This document shows, one piece after another, positions 1 to 8,241 of a DNA stretch of 64,000 nt. The translations under genes were made by a program, and so were the position numbers. Source of the DNA: Gordonia spumicola. Its GTDB lineage: Bacteria; Actinomycetota; Actinomycetes; Mycobacteriales; Mycobacteriaceae. The DNA is taken from assembly GCF_009932475.1 (NCBI RefSeq), contig NZ_BJOV01000002.1, forward strand, positions 434,001-498,000. Direction: 5' to 3'. The notes beneath the pieces were generated by a model. It was given only the letters and a program-made list of their open reading frames with translations. It had not been told where the DNA came from and made no database searches. Numbering within the stretch: position 1 is the stretch's first letter; the number at the start of each line of letters is the position of its first letter.

Positions 1-1
1 A

Positions 2-148
2 CTCTATTCCCGCGCCCTATTGCTGCACGCGATCGACAATATGACTGCCGATGAAATCACCGACGCGGTCGCGGTCGCCAAGACCGAAGCCGCCGACCGA
101 CTGTCCGCCGGTGCCCGCGAGGCCGTCAGCCACCGATGGGAGAAGTGA
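2..148 (+). CDS. C-terminal end of a truncated-by-window protein, unknown
   Basis: An open frame with no start in the window gives 48 C-terminal residues beginning LYSRALLLHAIDNM and ending SHRWEK before TGA at 146-148. The peptide is acidic and alanine-rich and looks helical. I do not recognise a family. Its stop is only 2 bp before the ATG of the coupling ATPase, whose ribosome binding site (GGAGAAG) lies inside this frame. The two are therefore probably co-transcribed and translationally coupled, and this gene is probably part of the transfer module of the mobile element. Confidence 0.6.
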   Translation, partial: LYSRALLLHAIDNMTADEITDAVAVAKTEAADRLSAGAREAVSHRWEK

Positions 149-150
149 GC

Positions 151-1593
151 ATGTCCAAGACGACAGCCGTGAAACGCCGCGTGATCGACTCTCCGTATGC
201 CGGAGTGTTAGGGAAAACTCCGTTCGACCACGGGCAGCCACACACGCTGATCAGCGGAAGAACGGGCTCAGGAAAATCAAGAACCACAATTTGCCCAGCG
301 ATTCTGCGGTGGAATCGCCGCAGCGTCGTCGCCGTGAGCTGTAAAAGCGACGTTGCCGAACTCACCGCGGCGATCAGGGCGCAGCACGGCAAGGTCTATC
401 TGATGGACCTGAGCGGCAAAGTCCCCGACGACTCGAAGATCGGCGTACCGACGATCCGGGTCTCGTCCGATCCCACGCTAGGCATCGTCTCCGACGACAC
501 CGCACTCGACGTGGCCAGTCTGCTGATGGACGTCGGCGACCTCGGCACCGGTGACGGCAGCTCCGGCGGCAACGACAAGACCTGGAAGACCCTGGCCCGC
601 AGGCCTTTGGCTGCGATCCTGCGTGCCGCTGCCTCCTACAAGGACCCCGAGACCGGCGCGACCGTGCCGGGCGGCGGCATCGACTGGGCGCTGGATGCCG
701 GCGATGTCATGGGGAAGCCGTCCGAGGACGGCGATCCCGAGTACCACGCACCGTCGTGGGTCACCGCCGCCAATCGGTGCGCCGTGACCGGCTCGCGTCA
801 CGGCCAGATGCTGATGAACGCTCTCGACATGGACCCTGGCCAGCGCGACTCGATCCGCCTGAACATCTACAACGCGCTTTCCACATGGGCCCGCGACGAG
901 GTCTCCCGCCCAGCCGGTGACACCGTGCCCTTCCACCCGTCCATGCTCGAGGAGCCGGGCGCGACGCTGTACATCATCAGCCCGGACAGTGGCGACGCGG
1001 CACCTGCGGCCACGGCCGCTCTCACCGCCATCGTCGAGCACTGGCGGCGGCACGAGCTGCCGCACTTGCTCGCAGTGATCGACGAGCTCCCGAGCACCTG
1101 CCCACTGCCCAAATTGGCCAACTGGGTCGGAACCCTCCGAGGTGAAGGTGTGCGCATCGTGGCCGCCGTTCAGGCAACCAGCCAATTCGCTCCCCGATGG
1201 GGACGCGAAGGCTTGCAGATCCTGCGCGATCTGTTCCCGGCCGTGCTCATCCTGCCCGGCGCACCGGAGCCCGAGTTGCTGGACCAGGCCATCTGGATGA
1301 CGCCGTCGTCCGAGCGTGTGACGGCCAGCATCGATGCCTCGGGCAACGTCTCCCACTCCCGTGACAGCGCCGCAACGGTGACCAAGGCCGATCTGGTGCC
1401 GCCGCCCGGATACGGACGCCTTCTCATCCTCGGCCAGATGGGCCGCTTGGTGCGCCTGCCCGACATCACCGCCACCGACTTGCTCGATCGCAAACCCGCG
1501 GCACCGGCACAGACGCCGCCCCGGCCGGCCGAACAGCATGGCAGGCCGGAACCGACCCTCGGCTCCCGGATCAAGACCTGGATGACCGAGTAG
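151..1593 (+). CDS. Type IV coupling protein / TraG-VirD4-like conjugative ATPase
   Basis: The 480-residue protein has a P-loop GRTGSGKSR at residues 36-43 and a Walker B strand LLAVIDELPS with Asp311-Glu312. Next comes a QATSQF segment (VRIVAAVQATSQF) typical of the motor domain of coupling proteins that feed relaxase-DNA to a type IV channel. No N-terminal membrane segments are visible, so it may be a soluble, short form that relies on a partner for anchoring. I chose the ATG at 151, not 136, because GGAGAAG lies about 6 nt upstream of 151. It lies 2 bp after the preceding gene and is followed by a strong terminator. A relaxase is encoded on the opposite strand nearby, which supports a DNA-transfer role. 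The family is clear, but the exact subfamily (TraG, TraD or an actinobacterial TraB-like motor) is not. Confidence 0.75.
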   Translation: MSKTTAVKRRVIDSPYAGVLGKTPFDHGQPHTLISGRTGSGKSRTTICPAILRWNRRSVVAVSCKSDVAELTAAIRAQHGKVYLMDLSGKVPDDSKIGVPTIRVSSDPTLGIVSDDTALDVASLLMDVGDLGTGDGSSGGNDKTWKTLARRPLAAILRAAASYKDPETGATVPGGGIDWALDAGDVMGKPSEDGDPEYHAPSWVTAANRCAVTGSRHGQMLMNALDMDPGQRDSIRLNIYNALSTWARDEVSRPAGDTVPFHPSMLEEPGATLYIISPDSGDAAPAATAALTAIVEHWRRHELPHLLAVIDELPSTCPLPKLANWVGTLRGEGVRIVAAVQATSQFAPRWGREGLQILRDLFPAVLILPGAPEPELLDQAIWMTPSSERVTASIDASGNVSHSRDSAATVTKADLVPPPGYGRLLILGQMGRLVRLPDITATDLLDRKPAAPAQTPPRPAEQHGRPEPTLGSRIKTWMTE

Positions 1594-1605
1594 CCCCAAC
1601 AACAA

Positions 1606-1640
1606 GAAACACCCCGCAGGTTCGCCCTACGGGGTGTTTC
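1606..1640. terminator. Bidirectional hairpin terminator
   Basis: A perfect 11-bp stem, GAAACACCCCG paired with CGGGGTGTTTC, has a 13-nt loop and runs of A/T at both outer ends. It lies between the convergent coupling-ATPase gene and the minus-strand relaxase operon and could stop both. Confidence 0.85.
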
Positions 1641-1665
1641 TCTGTCTCGACCAGATGACGGATAC

Positions 1666-2112
1666 TCACATTCGCTGACCCGCTTTCTGCGACCGCTCGG
1701 CGCGCTCACGGGCCGACTGCGCGGCCCTACGATTCATGTCCTTGACCTCCTGGACGCGCTTCTCCATCGTGGCCGAGCGGGCCTGATCGGCCCGAGCTGC
1801 CTGCTGCTGGCGCCGGTCGGCACCGGTGGCCGGACGGTGGCCAGCCTGAGCAGTAGAGCTGCCCGCCTGAGCGCCCGTCTGGGCCTTCTTCTGCTCGCGC
1901 TGGGCCTGCTCGGCCTTGATCTGCTCGGCACGCTTCTGGCGCCCCTCACGGGCCGCACGGCGTACCTGCACCCGGCGGCGCGCTTCCTTGGCCTCGGCGG
2001 TGCCCGCGCCACCGGCCCGCTGCACGGCCTGCTCGTCACCGGCGGCCATCGCAGCTTCCAGACGCCGCGTACGGCGCTGGTCGAGGTGCTTCTGTCGTTC
2101 CTCTTCGGTCAT
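1666..2112 (-). CDS. Highly charged coiled-coil hypothetical protein
   Basis: The 148-residue protein is very rich in Arg, Ala, Gln and Glu (MTEEERQKHLDQRRTRRLEA at the start), with no hydrophobic core segment, signal peptide or recognisable domain. It is most likely a long helix or coiled coil that binds nucleic acid or a partner. It is the last gene of the relaxase operon (relaxase, then the 88-aa protein, then this one), with only a few bases between genes. An accessory role in relaxosome or transfer is a guess from position only. The composition makes the reading frame less certain than usual, but its start sits in tight operon spacing and the low-complexity residues are not those of the opposite frames. 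Confidence 0.55.
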   Translation of the reverse strand: MTEEERQKHLDQRRTRRLEAAMAAGDEQAVQRAGGAGTAEAKEARRRVQVRRAAREGRQKRAEQIKAEQAQREQKKAQTGAQAGSSTAQAGHRPATGADRRQQQAARADQARSATMEKRVQEVKDMNRRAAQSARERAERSQKAGQRM

Positions 2113-2118
2113 CTGATC

Positions 2119-2385
2119 TCACTTTCCTAGTTCCCATTCCAACTCTGCGGCCTGTCGCCGCAGCCGGAGCGCCTTGCGCTCCAGGTCATCTGCCTCGGCC
2201 TCGGTCAGCATTTGCCGATAGCTCCCCGCGGTCCGCAGGGGCGGGTGCCGGTCTGCCACCGCCTGGCGCTCCAGTTCGAGCGCCTGCTCGCGCAACGCGT
2301 CGATCTGATCGAAGCGCGCCTGCATGGCCCGCTCGCTCGGCGACGGGCCTACGCCACCACCGGTCATCAGCTCACCCAGTCCCAT
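2119..2385 (-). CDS. Small helical hypothetical protein of the mobilisation operon
   Basis: The 88-residue protein begins MGLGELMTGGG, with a predicted helical C-terminal half (RFDQIDALREQALELERQAV). I chose ATG at 2385 because GGAGGAGGTG lies 5-7 nt upstream. A GTG at 2406 overlapping the relaxase stop (GTGA) is an alternative that adds seven residues. It lies directly downstream of the relaxase gene, so it is probably translationally coupled to it. No known domain is recognised. By context it could be an accessory relaxosome protein, but nothing in the sequence shows this directly. Confidence 0.6.
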   Translation of the reverse strand: MGLGELMTGGGVGPSPSERAMQARFDQIDALREQALELERQAVADRHPPLRTAGSYRQMLTEAEADDLERKALRLRRQAAELEWELGK

Positions 2386-2402
2386 CACATCACCTCCTCC
2401 GG

Positions 2403-4121
2403 TCACTGCCGTTGGCCTTGCGAGGACCGCTGAGCGGGTTGCTGACCCTGCGTGGGCATGGCGCTCTTGACCTTCTCCGATGCGGCGGCCTTGCGTTCCT
2501 TTGCCTGGCCGCGAGTGACCGTCAGGACCGCAGGGTCCACTTCCGGCCCGAACTTCTTGATGGCCTTGTTCTTCGCGCCCTCGTCAGCGATCTCAGCTAG
2601 AGTCCGCTCGCCGCCCTTGGTCCTGAACCGTGTCTCTTCCATGTACTCCTCACGGAGATGCGGCAGATCGTCCTTGACGATCGGGACCTGCTCGATCGCC
2701 CTCTCCCACCGCTCCCGCGCATCGAAAGCCCGCTGACGATGGTCCTCGGCCTCAAGGATGATCTCCTGCGTCTGCTGCTGCCACGTCGTCACCATCTCGG
2801 TGCGGTCGTCCACCGACCGGCGAGCAACAGCGACGGCGGCTGCCTCCTCATCGACTTCACTCATGCGCTCGATGTACTCGTCATCCCGCCGACGACGTTC
2901 ACGCTCGGCGAGTTCGAGAATCATGTCGGCCTCATCCCGAGTCCGCTCAGCGGCCCGCTCGGCCGCACTCTTGATCTCCTCGCCCTCACGGCGACCCGCG
3001 GCCCGGCCTTCGGAACGTCCCTTGCTCATGCCCCGCCTGTAGCCGCGTTCCTCAGCACCCGCAGCGAGCAGATCGGCTTCTAGCTCCGTGCGCTCCGCGG
3101 TGGCGATGGCGGACAACGCGATCTCATCGACGACCAGCGTGCGCTGAGCGACCTGCTCGCGGTCGACCTCGATCTCAACCGTCTCCTGTTCAAGGATGAG
3201 CATCTCGTTCGCCCAGTCCTTGAAGTCCTCGTGTTCGAGCTTCCTGTCGTGACGCAGCTCGTCTCGTTCCAGCTCCACCTGGTGACCGCTCTCGACCATG
3301 AACGATTTGAATTCGCGGTGATAGCGAGAGAACTTCCGCTTGTTGCCCTCGCGGACCATCTTCTGGGTGCCGTCCGCATTGAAGATCGCCTTGCCCTCGT
3401 CCGTGGCCGCCGGCACCAGCCGATCGCTGCGGTGGCTCCCGAACGCCCGGCTGTAGCCGTTCTCCATCTTCTCGGCGTCCTTCTTCGTCGGAGCCCCGTA
3501 GTACGCGTCCATGAGCACCTGCAAGTGGGGCCGGTGCTCGTCGAACTGGATGCTGTATCCGTGGATGCCCTTCTGCCCGTCGGGCAGGAGCGCGGCGTCG
3601 AACTCCAGGCAGTCCTCGAAGTACCTCCGCGCTTCGTCCTCCATGCCCGGGATCACCCTGTATCGCGGCAGCATCACGGGCAGCCCGGCCGCATCCACAC
3701 GGGGCGTCCCGTCACGGTGCCGCGGCTGATAGAACGTGCCGTCTTCCTCGACATAGGACCACGGCAGGTGGTGCACCTGCGTGACCGCGAAGCGCTCCCC
3801 GGTCTTGATGTTCTTGCGCACGCGCTCCTCGCGGGCGTCGCCGTAGGCGACCACCTCGGCGATCGACCCGGTTTCGCGGAACCCGCCATCACCATCGTTC
3901 ACGCGGTCGACGTTCAAATACGTCCTCTCGATATTCACCGCCGGATTCTGCGCGGCGTACCACGCCACCGCTTCCGGCCCAGCGGTCTTGCGCTGAGCCT
4001 CGGTCGAGATGTTCTTGCGCGAGCGCGAATGCCCCCGACGGGTGCCGTCCGCCGACCGGTGACCGTCGATGTCCATCGACGCACGGCCCTTGCGCGTCGC
4101 ACCGGTGCTCGCTTCGCTCAC
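2403..4121 (-). CDS. MobV/Mob_Pre-like relaxase with altered metal-binding motif
   Basis: The 572-residue protein has an N-terminal relaxase region followed by a long charged coiled coil (about residues 260-480). Matches to the MobV family are the segment NPAVNIERTYLNVDRV, which corresponds to the family's N-x-D-I..ER..LN motif, and SIQFDEHRPHLQ, which corresponds to motif III (H-x-D-E-x-x-P-H-x-H). In this protein the first and last His of motif III are Gln, so the usual three-His metal site is not intact. HSRSRKN near the start could carry the nucleophilic His. The GTG start at 4121 is chosen for GAAGGAGG upstream; longer frames reach into the repeat region. The presumed role is nicking at oriT to start transfer, with the coiled coil binding DNA or the coupling ATPase. 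The gene heads a three-gene operon. Confidence 0.65.
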   Translation of the reverse strand: MSEASTGATRKGRASMDIDGHRSADGTRRGHSRSRKNISTEAQRKTAGPEAVAWYAAQNPAVNIERTYLNVDRVNDGDGGFRETGSIAEVVAYGDAREERVRKNIKTGERFAVTQVHHLPWSYVEEDGTFYQPRHRDGTPRVDAAGLPVMLPRYRVIPGMEDEARRYFEDCLEFDAALLPDGQKGIHGYSIQFDEHRPHLQVLMDAYYGAPTKKDAEKMENGYSRAFGSHRSDRLVPAATDEGKAIFNADGTQKMVREGNKRKFSRYHREFKSFMVESGHQVELERDELRHDRKLEHEDFKDWANEMLILEQETVEIEVDREQVAQRTLVVDEIALSAIATAERTELEADLLAAGAEERGYRRGMSKGRSEGRAAGRREGEEIKSAAERAAERTRDEADMILELAERERRRRDDEYIERMSEVDEEAAAVAVARRSVDDRTEMVTTWQQQTQEIILEAEDHRQRAFDARERWERAIEQVPIVKDDLPHLREEYMEETRFRTKGGERTLAEIADEGAKNKAIKKFGPEVDPAVLTVTRGQAKERKAAASEKVKSAMPTQGQQPAQRSSQGQRQ

Positions 4122-4257
4122 GACTCGCCCTCCTTCGTCGGCCGATTGAAATGAAGATCCCCGCCTGCGGCGGGACCCGCTCCCCGTCGCCGTGGGGCCC
4201 TGGCCGGGCTCGCTGGCGCTCACCGGCCCGCCCACACCGCCGTGAAGCGGGACGGGC

Positions 4258-4381
4258 CACTTGGATCGAGGTCGATACGGGTGCAGGGCCATTCTCGTCG
4301 GGGCCCCTGTCCCCACCGATAATACCCCTACCCGGTACCCGTATCAAGCCTCGGTCCAAGTGTCCAAGGCGCCATTGGACA
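4258..4381. other. Candidate oriT upstream of the relaxase gene
   Basis: An imperfect inverted repeat of 25/26 bp (arms 4258-4282 and 4337-4362) begins CACTTGGA and ends ATACGGGT in both arms after reverse complementing. A second smaller inverted repeat, TGTCCAA-N7-TTGGACA (4361-4381), directly adjoins it. The position, about 140-260 bp before the relaxase start, is where MobV-type origins of transfer normally lie. The nick site cannot be assigned from sequence. Confidence 0.45.
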
Positions 4382-5267
4382 CCCGGTCGGTCGGGCTTCG
4401 CCCTCCCTCCCTGCTCGCTGCGCTCGGGTGTCCCTGTCGTCCTGCCGGAGGCATGCCAAGAAATACAAACACCCCAGGTCAACGGCTCGCCGTCGACCTG
4501 ATCACCGCCTGCGGCCCAATGCTCGCTCGCTCGCATCGGACCTACGGCGGTGCCGGACCGGTGATCGGGCACGCGGCGTTCACCCAAATACACGCCACAA
4601 ACTCCGCGACCTGCCGAGAGCCGGTCGTGAACGCCCAGGTCAGCGCGAGCGCGTATACGCACTCCAACTCTCTGACCTGCGACGACCGGAAGTGTCCACC
4701 CCCAGGCGTACACCCCCGGCAAAAGCCCAGGTCGCCGCGTATACGCCCTACCCATCCTCAGTACCCCCGCCGATACCCCCTCGGGGCACTGCCGATCGCT
4801 CCCGGGCGGTCGGGAGCGATCCCGGGTGGTGGCCAGGAGTGCGAATCAGGGGGTGGATCGGGGTCATCGCTAGCCCCGGGCATGCCCGCCCGCAAGCGGG
4901 CGAACCTGCCCCTCGGCTGCACCGCCGCCTCCGGCGTCGGCTGGCCTCGTGGGCCAGCGCTGTGGTGTTCCGGGGAGCCGATCGCAGTTGATCCACCCGG
5001 TGCGCCTGCACAAGATCCGCGGACCGGCAGGCCCCGCTGACGCAGGAGCCGGCCAGCCGCGGCGAGAGGATAGACCCGGTACCGGACCGTGGTCCGATAC
5101 CGGTCCAGAGCGTGGGTCCCGGCGGTCCTCGGCGGACCCGTCTGGACGGGGATCTGATCGAGGGAGCGGGACGACGCCAGAAGAGAAGTCGGTGGGGGAA
5201 ACCATTACCCCACAACGAAACCCGTGGTCCTAGTGCCGCAACGGAGTGGCTTTATAGCCCTCCACTG

Positions 5268-5546
5268 GCGTCCATGCTGAGGCTCTATGGACGCTACGAA
5301 GCGTCTTCCACGCCTCCCGCTGGAGGCCGTGTCACCAAGATGAGGCACTGACGCCCCATACCAGCGGCCACAGTGCCTCGACAACGCCTTTACAACGACT
5401 CCAACTTGCGTCATAGGCCATGCGATCCCGAGCCGTGAGGCGTCTATGACGCCATGCGGGGGCGCTGTGAAGGCCACAGCGCCGCAACGAAATCCGCGAC
5501 TGGCGTCATAGATCGCACAGGGACGCAAGCAGAAGGCTATGACGCC
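5268..5546. repeat. Iteron-like repeats, candidate replication origin
   Basis: The motif GGCGTCATAG or its complement CTATGACGCC occurs at 5408-5416 (nine of ten bases), 5444-5453, 5502-5511 and 5537-5546. The 5439-5453 copy forms the palindrome GGCGTC-TAT-GACGCC. A variant GCGTCCAT pair in opposite orientation lies at 5268-5275 and 5287-5294. Two perfect 9-bp hairpins are interspersed, GAGGCACTG/CAGTGCCTC (5342-5379) and GGCGCTGTG/CACAGCGCC (5461-5483). Such spaced repeats next to a primase/helicase gene are typical of replication-protein binding sites. Confidence 0.55.
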
Positions 5547-5669
5547 CACCGAAGGGCCGAGCGTAGCCCCCAGGAGGCCGCTACCTTGCGCCCGCGAGCA
5601 GTCTCAGCCTTCCACTGAGGGCTTCAACGCCTCTGGGTAGGGCGCGAAATCGTCTGTCGGACAGCAGAA

Positions 5670-5700
5670 AACACCCCCGCACACGCTGTGCGGGGGTGTT
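5670..5700. terminator. Strong hairpin terminator downstream of the replication operon
   Basis: A perfect 14-bp stem (AACACCCCCGCACA with its complement) closes a 3-nt loop cgc. It lies 20 bp after the stop of the small gene that ends the minus-strand replication operon and should insulate it from the origin region. Confidence 0.85.
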
Positions 5701-5720
5701 CTACTGGAGCGACTAGTGGT

Positions 5721-5927
5721 TCATCGGCGCCTCAGCGCCTCGATTCCGTCCGGGTGGTCGACGGCCGCGGCCACATCCCACTCCGTGCTCTGGTCGCGCC
5801 AGAAGGCAGCCACGACCGGATCGGCGTCCGGGTCGCCACGGACAACCCGGCGCAGCTCACGCTCGAACTGTGCCGGACCCATCGGCCCGCGTCCGCGCTG
5901 CGCTGCTCGTCGGTCTTTGCGGTTCAT
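5721..5927 (-). CDS. Small basic hypothetical protein coupled to the replication gene
   Basis: The 68-residue protein begins MNRKDRRAAQRGRG and has a more neutral C-terminal half containing VVAAFWRDQSTEWDVAAAV. Its ATG overlaps the stop of the primase/helicase gene by 4 bp (ATGA), and GGAGGTGAGGGA lies just upstream, so translation is very likely coupled. No known domain is recognised. Small basic proteins in this position often help replication or copy control, but that is only a possibility here. Confidence 0.6.
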   Translation of the reverse strand: MNRKDRRAAQRGRGPMGPAQFERELRRVVRGDPDADPVVAAFWRDQSTEWDVAAAVDHPDGIEALRRR

Positions 5928-7834
5928 TCCCTCACCTCCGCCCAGACGGGGGCAGGGGCGGGTGGCACACCGGCCGGCACACCGCGATTGGCCCAGGTCG
6001 CAATCTCGGCGATCTCAGCCGCGGTAAGCGGGGCGAGATCCGGGACGTCGTCGGTGATCTCCGCGGAGGGATCGGCCAAAGGCGAGGAGACCTCCGCCGG
6101 TACGTGGTCGAGCAACTGCGGCGCGACCTGAAGATCACGCACGAGGCACGACGCCCGCCGCGGCAGCGCCAGAGACTTCTGCGAGCGGAGCGTGCCGATG
6201 GGCAGCCCTTCCAGATCGCGTCCCCACCGCGCCACTCGCTCGTCACCCGACACCAACTCGTGGGTGGCACCATCCGGCCGCAGATCAGCCCACGAACGAC
6301 CCAGATCCTGAATGATCGGGGCGACCTGGCCAGCGCAGGTATCGGCCCAAGATGCGAGCGACTTCTGCACGCGATCCCGAGCATTGCGCTCCTCGCGCCA
6401 TACACCACCCCGTGCGGCTTCCTCGACCAGTCGGTCGGAGAAGTTCCTGATCGACTCGACACCTGCGCTGGTGCCCCGTCGGGCACGGGATTCGGCCTTG
6501 TAGAGGTCGTACAACATCTCCAGCGGAAGATGGCCGAGATCAGTCACAGCGAACTGAGGCTCGTATCGCCGCCAGAAGTCGACAATGGGATCATTGGCCT
6601 CGCGGAACTCCTCGAGGACCTCGGCCACCGACGGCGGCGTGCTCATCTCGGTGATCGGGCCGATCACCTTGAGTGCTTGCCAGACGAACCATTCCCTCAC
6701 CTCAGGGCGCTTGAGGTAGTCACTCTTGATCCGGGGATTCCGCTTGATGTCAGTCGTTCCGTCGCTCATGAATCGCTGACCGAAAGGGATGATATAGAGC
6801 CGACGGTCGATCGCCTGACTCTTGTCCTTCATCTTCGGCAGCTTGTTGATCGAGAAAACCATCGTCACGAAGAGTTTCGTGGTGACCGCATCCCGGTTCT
6901 TCCGATTGATCAGAACCGGGTCATGCGAGCCGATCGCCTTGAGCATCGCCGACGACTTCATGAATCCGTCGGGGTCGGACTCATCGGAGAGATTGACGGC
7001 GGCATTCAGTAGCGACGTGAGAATGAAATCCCGGGCGTCGCCGCCGAAGTTCTCCAGGCCGATCGAGGCGCACCGCAGGCCTCTTTCACCGCCGACCATG
7101 CACCGCTGCATCTCCAAGACGGTGCCCTTGCCGTTCGATCCAGACTCGGAATAGAGCATGATGACCTTGTCATCGCCAAACGCCCGCGGCCGCAAGATCC
7201 GGTTGTTCACCTCGTGGATCTGGCGCGCCAGCTCCGGTGTCCCCATCGTCTCCAGCAACCAGCTCGCCGGGTCCCACCACGTGCCATCCGGATTCTCAAT
7301 ACGCGGCAGCTCCGGCTCGACTTCGGGCAGCTTTGTCCGCGCCTTCGCCATGAAGACCAGATCGGGCGTGTACGGCAGCCTCTCGCCCGTCGACATCTTG
7401 TAGACGCAGTCGTCGAGCGCCACCAGATCGGGGTCGGTGCACTGATACCGCAACGGCGCCAGGTCGCGAATGGCCGAGAGCGTTTCGCCGATCCAGCGGT
7501 CATTCGCATCGTATGCAAGGCGCCTCAAGAAGACCGTGATCTGGTTCGTCCGACCCGAGCACTGCTCGTAGAGCCCGTCATCGGCGTTGTACACCGCTAG
7601 GAGCGCGACGTCGCGATCCGGCTCGGTCTCCACGGCCGGGATCAGCGCGACCGGCAAGTACAGCATCGTCAGCTCAGCGGCCTGACGGTGCGTGATCCCC
7701 TTCGGAGGAGCGGCACCAGCGGCACCCTTCGCCTTCTTGCCCTCCTTGCTCTCGTCGTCCTTCTTCTTCCAGCCCTCGTACACGGCCGCAGTCCACTCGC
7801 ACACCGTCCTAGCCGCCTTCGCCGGGGCCGGCAA
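5924..7834 (-). CDS. Plasmid/phage-type primase-helicase (D5/SF3) replication protein, main part
   Basis: At 636 residues from a possible TTG at 7834, the protein is a superfamily 3 helicase of the P4/D5 type. It has a P-loop SGSNGKGTV with Lys236, a Walker B-like NLSDESD, a motif C region with TMVFSINKLP, and an arginine-finger stretch AIDRRLYIIPF. The region before the P-loop (about 60-190) matches the D5 N-terminal domain that precedes the ATPase. It probably unwinds the origin, and perhaps primes replication, of the element; the iteron block lies just downstream. The true N-terminus is probably encoded in another frame: the segment 7842-8007 begins with a good start and ribosome site and joins this frame if one G is added near 7840. 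Either the gene carries a frameshift or the assembly has a one-base error. Downstream it overlaps the small basic gene. Confidence 0.75.
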   Translation of the reverse strand: MPAPAKAARTVCEWTAAVYEGWKKKDDESKEGKKAKGAAGAAPPKGITHRQAAELTMLYLPVALIPAVETEPDRDVALLAVYNADDGLYEQCSGRTNQITVFLRRLAYDANDRWIGETLSAIRDLAPLRYQCTDPDLVALDDCVYKMSTGERLPYTPDLVFMAKARTKLPEVEPELPRIENPDGTWWDPASWLLETMGTPELARQIHEVNNRILRPRAFGDDKVIMLYSESGSNGKGTVLEMQRCMVGGERGLRCASIGLENFGGDARDFILTSLLNAAVNLSDESDPDGFMKSSAMLKAIGSHDPVLINRKNRDAVTTKLFVTMVFSINKLPKMKDKSQAIDRRLYIIPFGQRFMSDGTTDIKRNPRIKSDYLKRPEVREWFVWQALKVIGPITEMSTPPSVAEVLEEFREANDPIVDFWRRYEPQFAVTDLGHLPLEMLYDLYKAESRARRGTSAGVESIRNFSDRLVEEAARGGVWREERNARDRVQKSLASWADTCAGQVAPIIQDLGRSWADLRPDGATHELVSGDERVARWGRDLEGLPIGTLRSQKSLALPRRASCLVRDLQVAPQLLDHVPAEVSSPLADPSAEITDDVPDLAPLTAAEIAEIATWANRGVPAGVPPAPAPVWAEVRE

Positions 7835-7841
7835 CGGCCCC

Positions 7842-8007
7842 TCCGCAGTGCGGCCACCGCCCGAACAGTGGCCAGCTCCAGCACTTCGTCCTCGGTCAAA
7901 GCCGGGTCGACAGTTTGCTCCGGAGGCGCGGGAGGTGGGGTGAACCCCAGCTCGTCGCGATCGAACGAGAACTCGACACGATCGATCGAATCGTCGTAAG
8001 ATGTCAT
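7842..8007 (-). pseudogene. Out-of-frame N-terminal segment of the primase-helicase
   Basis: An ATG at 8007, preceded by AGAAAGG about 8 nt upstream, starts a normal-looking acidic peptide (MTSYDDSIDRVEFSFDRDEL and on to ATVRAVAAL, about 54 residues). After that the frame degenerates into arginine-rich sequence typical of a wrong frame. The primase-helicase frame, which has no good start, takes over at the same point. Restoring one G in the GGGG run next to 7840 would read through as RRGPLPAPAKAA and give one protein of about 690 residues. Confidence 0.6.
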
Positions 8008-8079
8008 CAGTAAAACCTTTCTGTGGTGGTTAGGTTCCGAGCGTCGCTCCTTTGCAGAGGTGCGGCGCTCATCTTTTTG

Positions 8080-8241
8080 TCAGGCGACGGACGCCGGAAC
8101 TGGAATCCGAATCTCGCCGTGTTCGACGACCTGCTCCGCGCCGGGAATCAGACCCTGCTTGATATGCCGGTAGATCGTCCATTTGCTCCGACGCTTCAGC
8201 GCGGCGTACTCCTCGACGGTCAACCATGTCGATTCAGCCAT
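8080..8241 (-). CDS. Helix-turn-helix excisionase-like protein
   Basis: The 53-residue protein MAESTWLTVEEYAALKRRSK... continues with WTIYRHIKQGLIPGAEQV, the pattern of MerR-like winged-helix excisionases (T/S-x-x-E-x-A..L..S..T.Y..I..G.IP). The ATG at 8241 is chosen because GGAAAGGAG lies 6-9 nt upstream; a longer frame would add 14 unlikely residues. It lies upstream of the replication gene on the same strand and about 1.1 kb from the integrase. The likely role is to bind attachment-site or repeat DNA and steer the integrase toward excision, or to act as a transcription switch for the element. Confidence 0.75.
   Translation of the reverse strand: MAESTWLTVEEYAALKRRSKWTIYRHIKQGLIPGAEQVVEHGEIRIPVPASVA

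Larger units (their letters stand above)
4122..5720. other. 1.6-kb non-coding control region of the element
   Basis: No convincing gene lies here. Open frames in this stretch are proline/arginine-rich and have no supporting start sites. It is dense in symmetry: an imperfect hairpin at 4475-4500 (CAGGTCAACGG, loop ctcg), two copies of the 10-bp palindrome GCGTATACGC at 4651-4660 and 4737-4746, a perfect 11-bp stem at 4794-4821 (GATCGCTCCCG), and a 28-bp near-palindrome at 5076-5103. The oriT candidate and the iteron block are listed separately. The layout, between a relaxase gene and a replication helicase gene, is that of a combined transfer and replication origin. Confidence 0.6.

Noticed and set aside
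478-1605. Long minus-strand frame opposite the coupling ATPase gene
   Set aside because: The plus strand has clear ATPase motifs; the minus frame has no recognisable domain and is a high-GC shadow.
4261-5040. 259-residue plus-strand open frame in the oriT/ori region
   Set aside because: Rich in Pro, Arg and Gly, no ribosome site, no domain, and it runs through several inverted repeats; the opposite strand is equally open, as expected for high-GC non-coding DNA.
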